This document shows, piece after piece, positions 34,396 through 36,429 of a stretch of 36,429 nucleotides of DNA (position 1 is its first letter; the number at the start of each line of letters is the position of its first letter). The stretch is from Lysobacterales bacterium (lineage in GTDB: Bacteria > Pseudomonadota > Gammaproteobacteria > Xanthomonadales > Xanthomonadaceae). The notes beneath the pieces are model-generated. The model was not told the DNA's origin. It saw only the letters and a program-made list of their open reading frames with translations, and searched no databases. The stretch lies in the NCBI GenBank assembly GCA_017302075.1, contig JAFLEB010000011.1:1-36429 (forward strand), in the 5' to 3' direction. The translations under genes and the position numbers were made by a program.

Positions 34396-34785
34396 TCAGG
34401 GGATCAGTTCGGTGACCTGCCCCGGATTGACGACGCTGACCACGCCCGCCCACAGGCACTGGCAGGTGCAGGTGTTGTCGACGGCCGGCATGTTGCCGAT
34501 CAACAGGGTGGGCGCGCCCGGCACCCACGGGGTCTGGGTCATCGGGATGCAGGGCTGCGGCGTGAGCACGCCACTGGCGGCGGAAGTCGCGGCCGCCACC
34601 TGCGGATTGGCCAGGCTCATGCACATCGCGAACGGCATGATGTTGACCATCGGCTTGTGGTCCATGATGTTCGCGGCCGGCTGGTTGCCCGACAACACAC
34701 GGTTGGCGGGCAACACCACCAGGCTGGACGGCGCCATGCCGAAGCTGCACACCAGCTGCGCGCCATTGACGACCTGCAGTGGCAT
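34396..34785 (-). CDS. DUF4280 PAAR-like spike-tip protein
   Basis: 129 aa. DUF4280 proteins are PAAR-like caps that sharpen the VgrG spike and can carry effectors. Typical blocks: VVNGAQLVCSFGMAPSSLVV (5-24), LPANRVLSGNQPAANIMDHK, NIMPFAMCMSLANP, GVLTPQPCIP (72-81), TPWVPGAPTLLIGNMP. Six cysteines (13, 55, 79, 106, 108, 110), the last three in CTCQC, could bind a metal. There is no toxin extension. It starts 10 bp after the OmpA-like gene and converges on the 521-aa repeat gene. No classical PAAR-motif gene is present in the window, so this is the likely tip. Confidence 0.88.
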   Translation of the reverse strand: MPLQVVNGAQLVCSFGMAPSSLVVLPANRVLSGNQPAANIMDHKPMVNIMPFAMCMSLANPQVAAATSAASGVLTPQPCIPMTQTPWVPGAPTLLIGNMPAVDNTCTCQCLWAGVVSVVNPGQVTELIP

Positions 34786-34794
34786 CGTCCCGGC

Positions 34795-35370
34795 TCAGCC
34801 GCCGGTGGCCTGGATCTCGACGCGGCGGTTCTCGGCGGCATTCGGATCGCCGCTGTTGAGCAGGTCGCTCTCGCCCTTGCCGACGGCGCGGAGGCGGTCG
34901 GCATCGATGCCGCTGTCGATCAGGTAGCGGCGCACGGCCGCGGCGCGGCGGTCGGACAACGCCTTGTTGTAGGACGCCGAACCGCTGGCATCGGTATGGC
35001 CGACCACGGTGAAGCGGCGCCCCTCGAGCTGCGGCGAGGCCAGCGCCTTCGCCAGCGTGGCCATGGTCTTGGTCGAACTGCCGGCGATCTCCGCCGAGTT
35101 GTATTCGAAGTTGATCTGCATGTTGATCGAGGCGGGTTTCGGCTTGGCCGCGGGCGCAGGCGCCGGCGCGGTCGACATCGACGCCGCGCCCGGGCGCAGT
35201 GCACGGGTCTGGCCCGGGCCTTCCGTGGCGGGATCCGCCTTGAGGCTGTTGATGATCGAATCCACCGAAGGCGGATCCTGCGCCGGCTGCGCGTCCTGCG
35301 CGCAGGCGATCCCGCTGCCCGCGAGCATCGCGATGGCCAGCAACGGGCGGAGCATCTTGGTCGTGTTCAT
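34795..35370 (-). CDS. Periplasmic OmpA-family peptidoglycan-binding protein
   Basis: 191 aa. A signal peptide ends near IACA|QD; the residues before Cys23 do not make a good lipobox, so it is probably soluble rather than a lipoprotein. A Pro/Ala linker (about 45-80) precedes an OmpA-C domain (about 83-188): NFEYNSAEIAG, VVGHTDASGSASYNKALSDR (122-141, Asp127) and NRRVEI, the residues that grip diaminopimelate. The start has GAGGA five bases upstream. Co-transcribed with the DUF4280 gene (10 bp gap). Because TssL here lacks an OmpA tail, this protein could supply the wall-anchoring function in trans (inference). Confidence 0.88.
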   Translation of the reverse strand: MNTTKMLRPLLAIAMLAGSGIACAQDAQPAQDPPSVDSIINSLKADPATEGPGQTRALRPGAASMSTAPAPAPAAKPKPASINMQINFEYNSAEIAGSSTKTMATLAKALASPQLEGRRFTVVGHTDASGSASYNKALSDRRAAAVRRYLIDSGIDADRLRAVGKGESDLLNSGDPNAAENRRVEIQATGG

Positions 35371-35603
35371 GGGTGTCCTCGTCGTGGAAGGGAACCGGGG
35401 GCGATTGCGCACCCAGGCGTGGCAATCACGCGCGGCCGCACGCAGTCGATCCTTGCCCAGCGAGTCTGCGCCGCGTCGGGAGCGAATTCGATACGCCGTT
35501 CGGCCTAGATCGCGCGCCCGGATGGCGACAACGCTAGCGCCGATGGGATATCGCCCGCGGGTGGGCCGCGGCCTACGCTCGGCGGACACAGGTCGGAGGT
35601 CTC

Positions 35604-36429
35604 ATGGATGCGTTGCAGCCCTGGCTGCTGGCATCGGGCGCGGCGGTCGCCGCGGGCGTGCTGGGCGCCGCGATCGCGCGCGCCTGGATCCTCCGCCGCA
35701 TCCGAGGCAACGCGCGTACGGCGGCAGCGGCGATCGAGGCAGGCGCCACGCCGCCCGACGTGGACGACGCGCTTGCGCCGCTGCACGTCGCGTTCCTGCG
35801 CGGAATCGAGGGGCTGAAGGCCGCCCTCGAGGACGCAGCGAAACAGCGCCGGCAGATGGCCGCCGAAATGGTCCGGTTGATGCAGCAATCCGACGGCGCG
35901 GTTCGCGCGAAGGACCGCCTGCTGGCTGCGACCGGTCACGACCTGCGGCAACCGCTGCAAGCGATGGACCTGGCGCTGGAGAAGCTCCAGCGCGCCGCGC
36001 CCACCGGCGCAGAGCGCGAGCTCGCGCAACTGCAGGCGGGCATGCGCACGATCACCGAGGTGCTGGACGGCCTGCTGCTCCTGTCGCAGTTCGATGCCGG
36101 CACCCTGCAGGCGCATGCGGGACCGTGCGCGCTGGCCGGTCTGTTCACCGAGTTGTCGGCGGTCCAGGCCGCCCAGGCAGGTGCGGCCGGCGTCGCGCTG
36201 CATTGGCACGCCGGAGACCTCGCGGTGTTCTGCGATCCGGGCATGCTGGCCAGCTTGCTGGGCCGGTTGGTCGACAACGCCATCAAGGCCACGCCGCGCG
36301 GTGGCCGCGTGCTGGTCGCCGCGCGCCGGCGCGGCGACCATGTCCGCATCGAGGTCCGCGACAACGGCATCGGCATCGCACCGGTGCACCAACCGCGCCT
36401 GTTCGATGAATTCTTCCAGGTCGGCAACC
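35604..36429 (+). CDS. Sensor histidine kinase (N-terminal 275 residues, cut by window end)
   Basis: The frame opens with GGAGGT five bases before the ATG and runs off the right edge. One membrane segment (about 8-30) is followed by a helical linker, the H-box AATGHDLRQPLQAMDL with His112, an N-box RLVDNAIKATPRGG (Asn225), and the first glycine box DNGIGIAP (253-260), all part of HisKA/HATPase. Only a few residues are visible ahead of the membrane segment, so the signal may be sensed within the membrane or cytoplasm. The H-box HDLRQPL is shared with the kinase at 5787. It is divergent from the OmpA-like gene across 233 bp. Whether a receiver follows cannot be seen. Confidence 0.85.
   Translation, partial: MDALQPWLLASGAAVAAGVLGAAIARAWILRRIRGNARTAAAAIEAGATPPDVDDALAPLHVAFLRGIEGLKAALEDAAKQRRQMAAEMVRLMQQSDGAVRAKDRLLAATGHDLRQPLQAMDLALEKLQRAAPTGAERELAQLQAGMRTITEVLDGLLLLSQFDAGTLQAHAGPCALAGLFTELSAVQAAQAGAAGVALHWHAGDLAVFCDPGMLASLLGRLVDNAIKATPRGGRVLVAARRRGDHVRIEVRDNGIGIAPVHQPRLFDEFFQVGN

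Noticed and set aside
34396..34785. Classical PAAR or DUF4150 protein
   Set aside because: The CSFGMAPSSLVV / ANIMDHKPMVNIMPF pattern fits DUF4280, not the PAAR motif family.
1..36429. CRISPR array, insertion sequence or prophage
   Set aside because: No spaced DNA repeats, transposase or phage replication genes were seen; the only DNA-level array is the 66-bp coding repeat.

Overview
The window is GC-rich, densely coding bacterial DNA that reads as a gammaproteobacterium of the Lysobacteraceae/Xanthomonadaceae (Lysobacter/Luteimonas/Xanthomonas relatives). This rests on the histidyl-tRNA synthetase, the tRNA-Pro and the codon use; the genus cannot be named from sequence alone. Most of the window is one chromosomal type VI secretion (T6SS) locus.

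Left flank (1-8937): the start of a small exported protein, a membrane diguanylate cyclase (7TM-DISM plus GGEEF), a histidine ammonia-lyase with an unusual insertion whose start overlaps the stop of hisS, a tRNA-Pro(CGG) with promoter and terminator, a hybrid sensor kinase, and a SAM-dependent methyltransferase 10 bp behind it.

T6SS core (8950-31658): two divergent blocks around a LuxR-type response regulator. On the minus strand, one unit runs traB/gumN-like - tssK - tssL - tssM - tssA, followed by tssB - tssC - hcp - tssE behind its own leader. On the plus strand: response regulator - mltA-like lytic transglycosylase - tssF - tssG - tssH(clpV) - vgrG. Together these encode the sheath (TssB/C), tube (Hcp), baseplate (TssA/E/F/G/K), membrane complex (TssL/M), spike (VgrG) and disassembly ATPase (TssH). 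No tssJ, fha, ppkA/pppA or tagF is present. TssM has lost its nucleotide-binding motifs and carries a 10-A tract, and TssL has a DUF4384-like periplasmic tail.

Cargo-like end (31807-35370): a DUF4123 adaptor, a 118-aa protein and a 521-aa Ala/Gln/Gly-rich protein lie in one tight unit. Opposite them, converging on a strong hairpin, are a DUF4280 PAAR-like spike tip and an OmpA-like periplasmic protein. The 521-aa protein is the most unusual object here: about nineteen 22-residue (2 x 11) repeats in two long arms, separated by a short Pro-rich hinge. I recognise no toxin or immunity fold. The window ends inside a second histidine kinase with the same HDLRQPL H-box as the first.

Four T6SS-associated transcription units carry similar leader sequences (a GGCATATGCC-like palindrome and a CGGCGAATG..GCGCC block), suggesting shared control, possibly by the response regulator. 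That link is inference.
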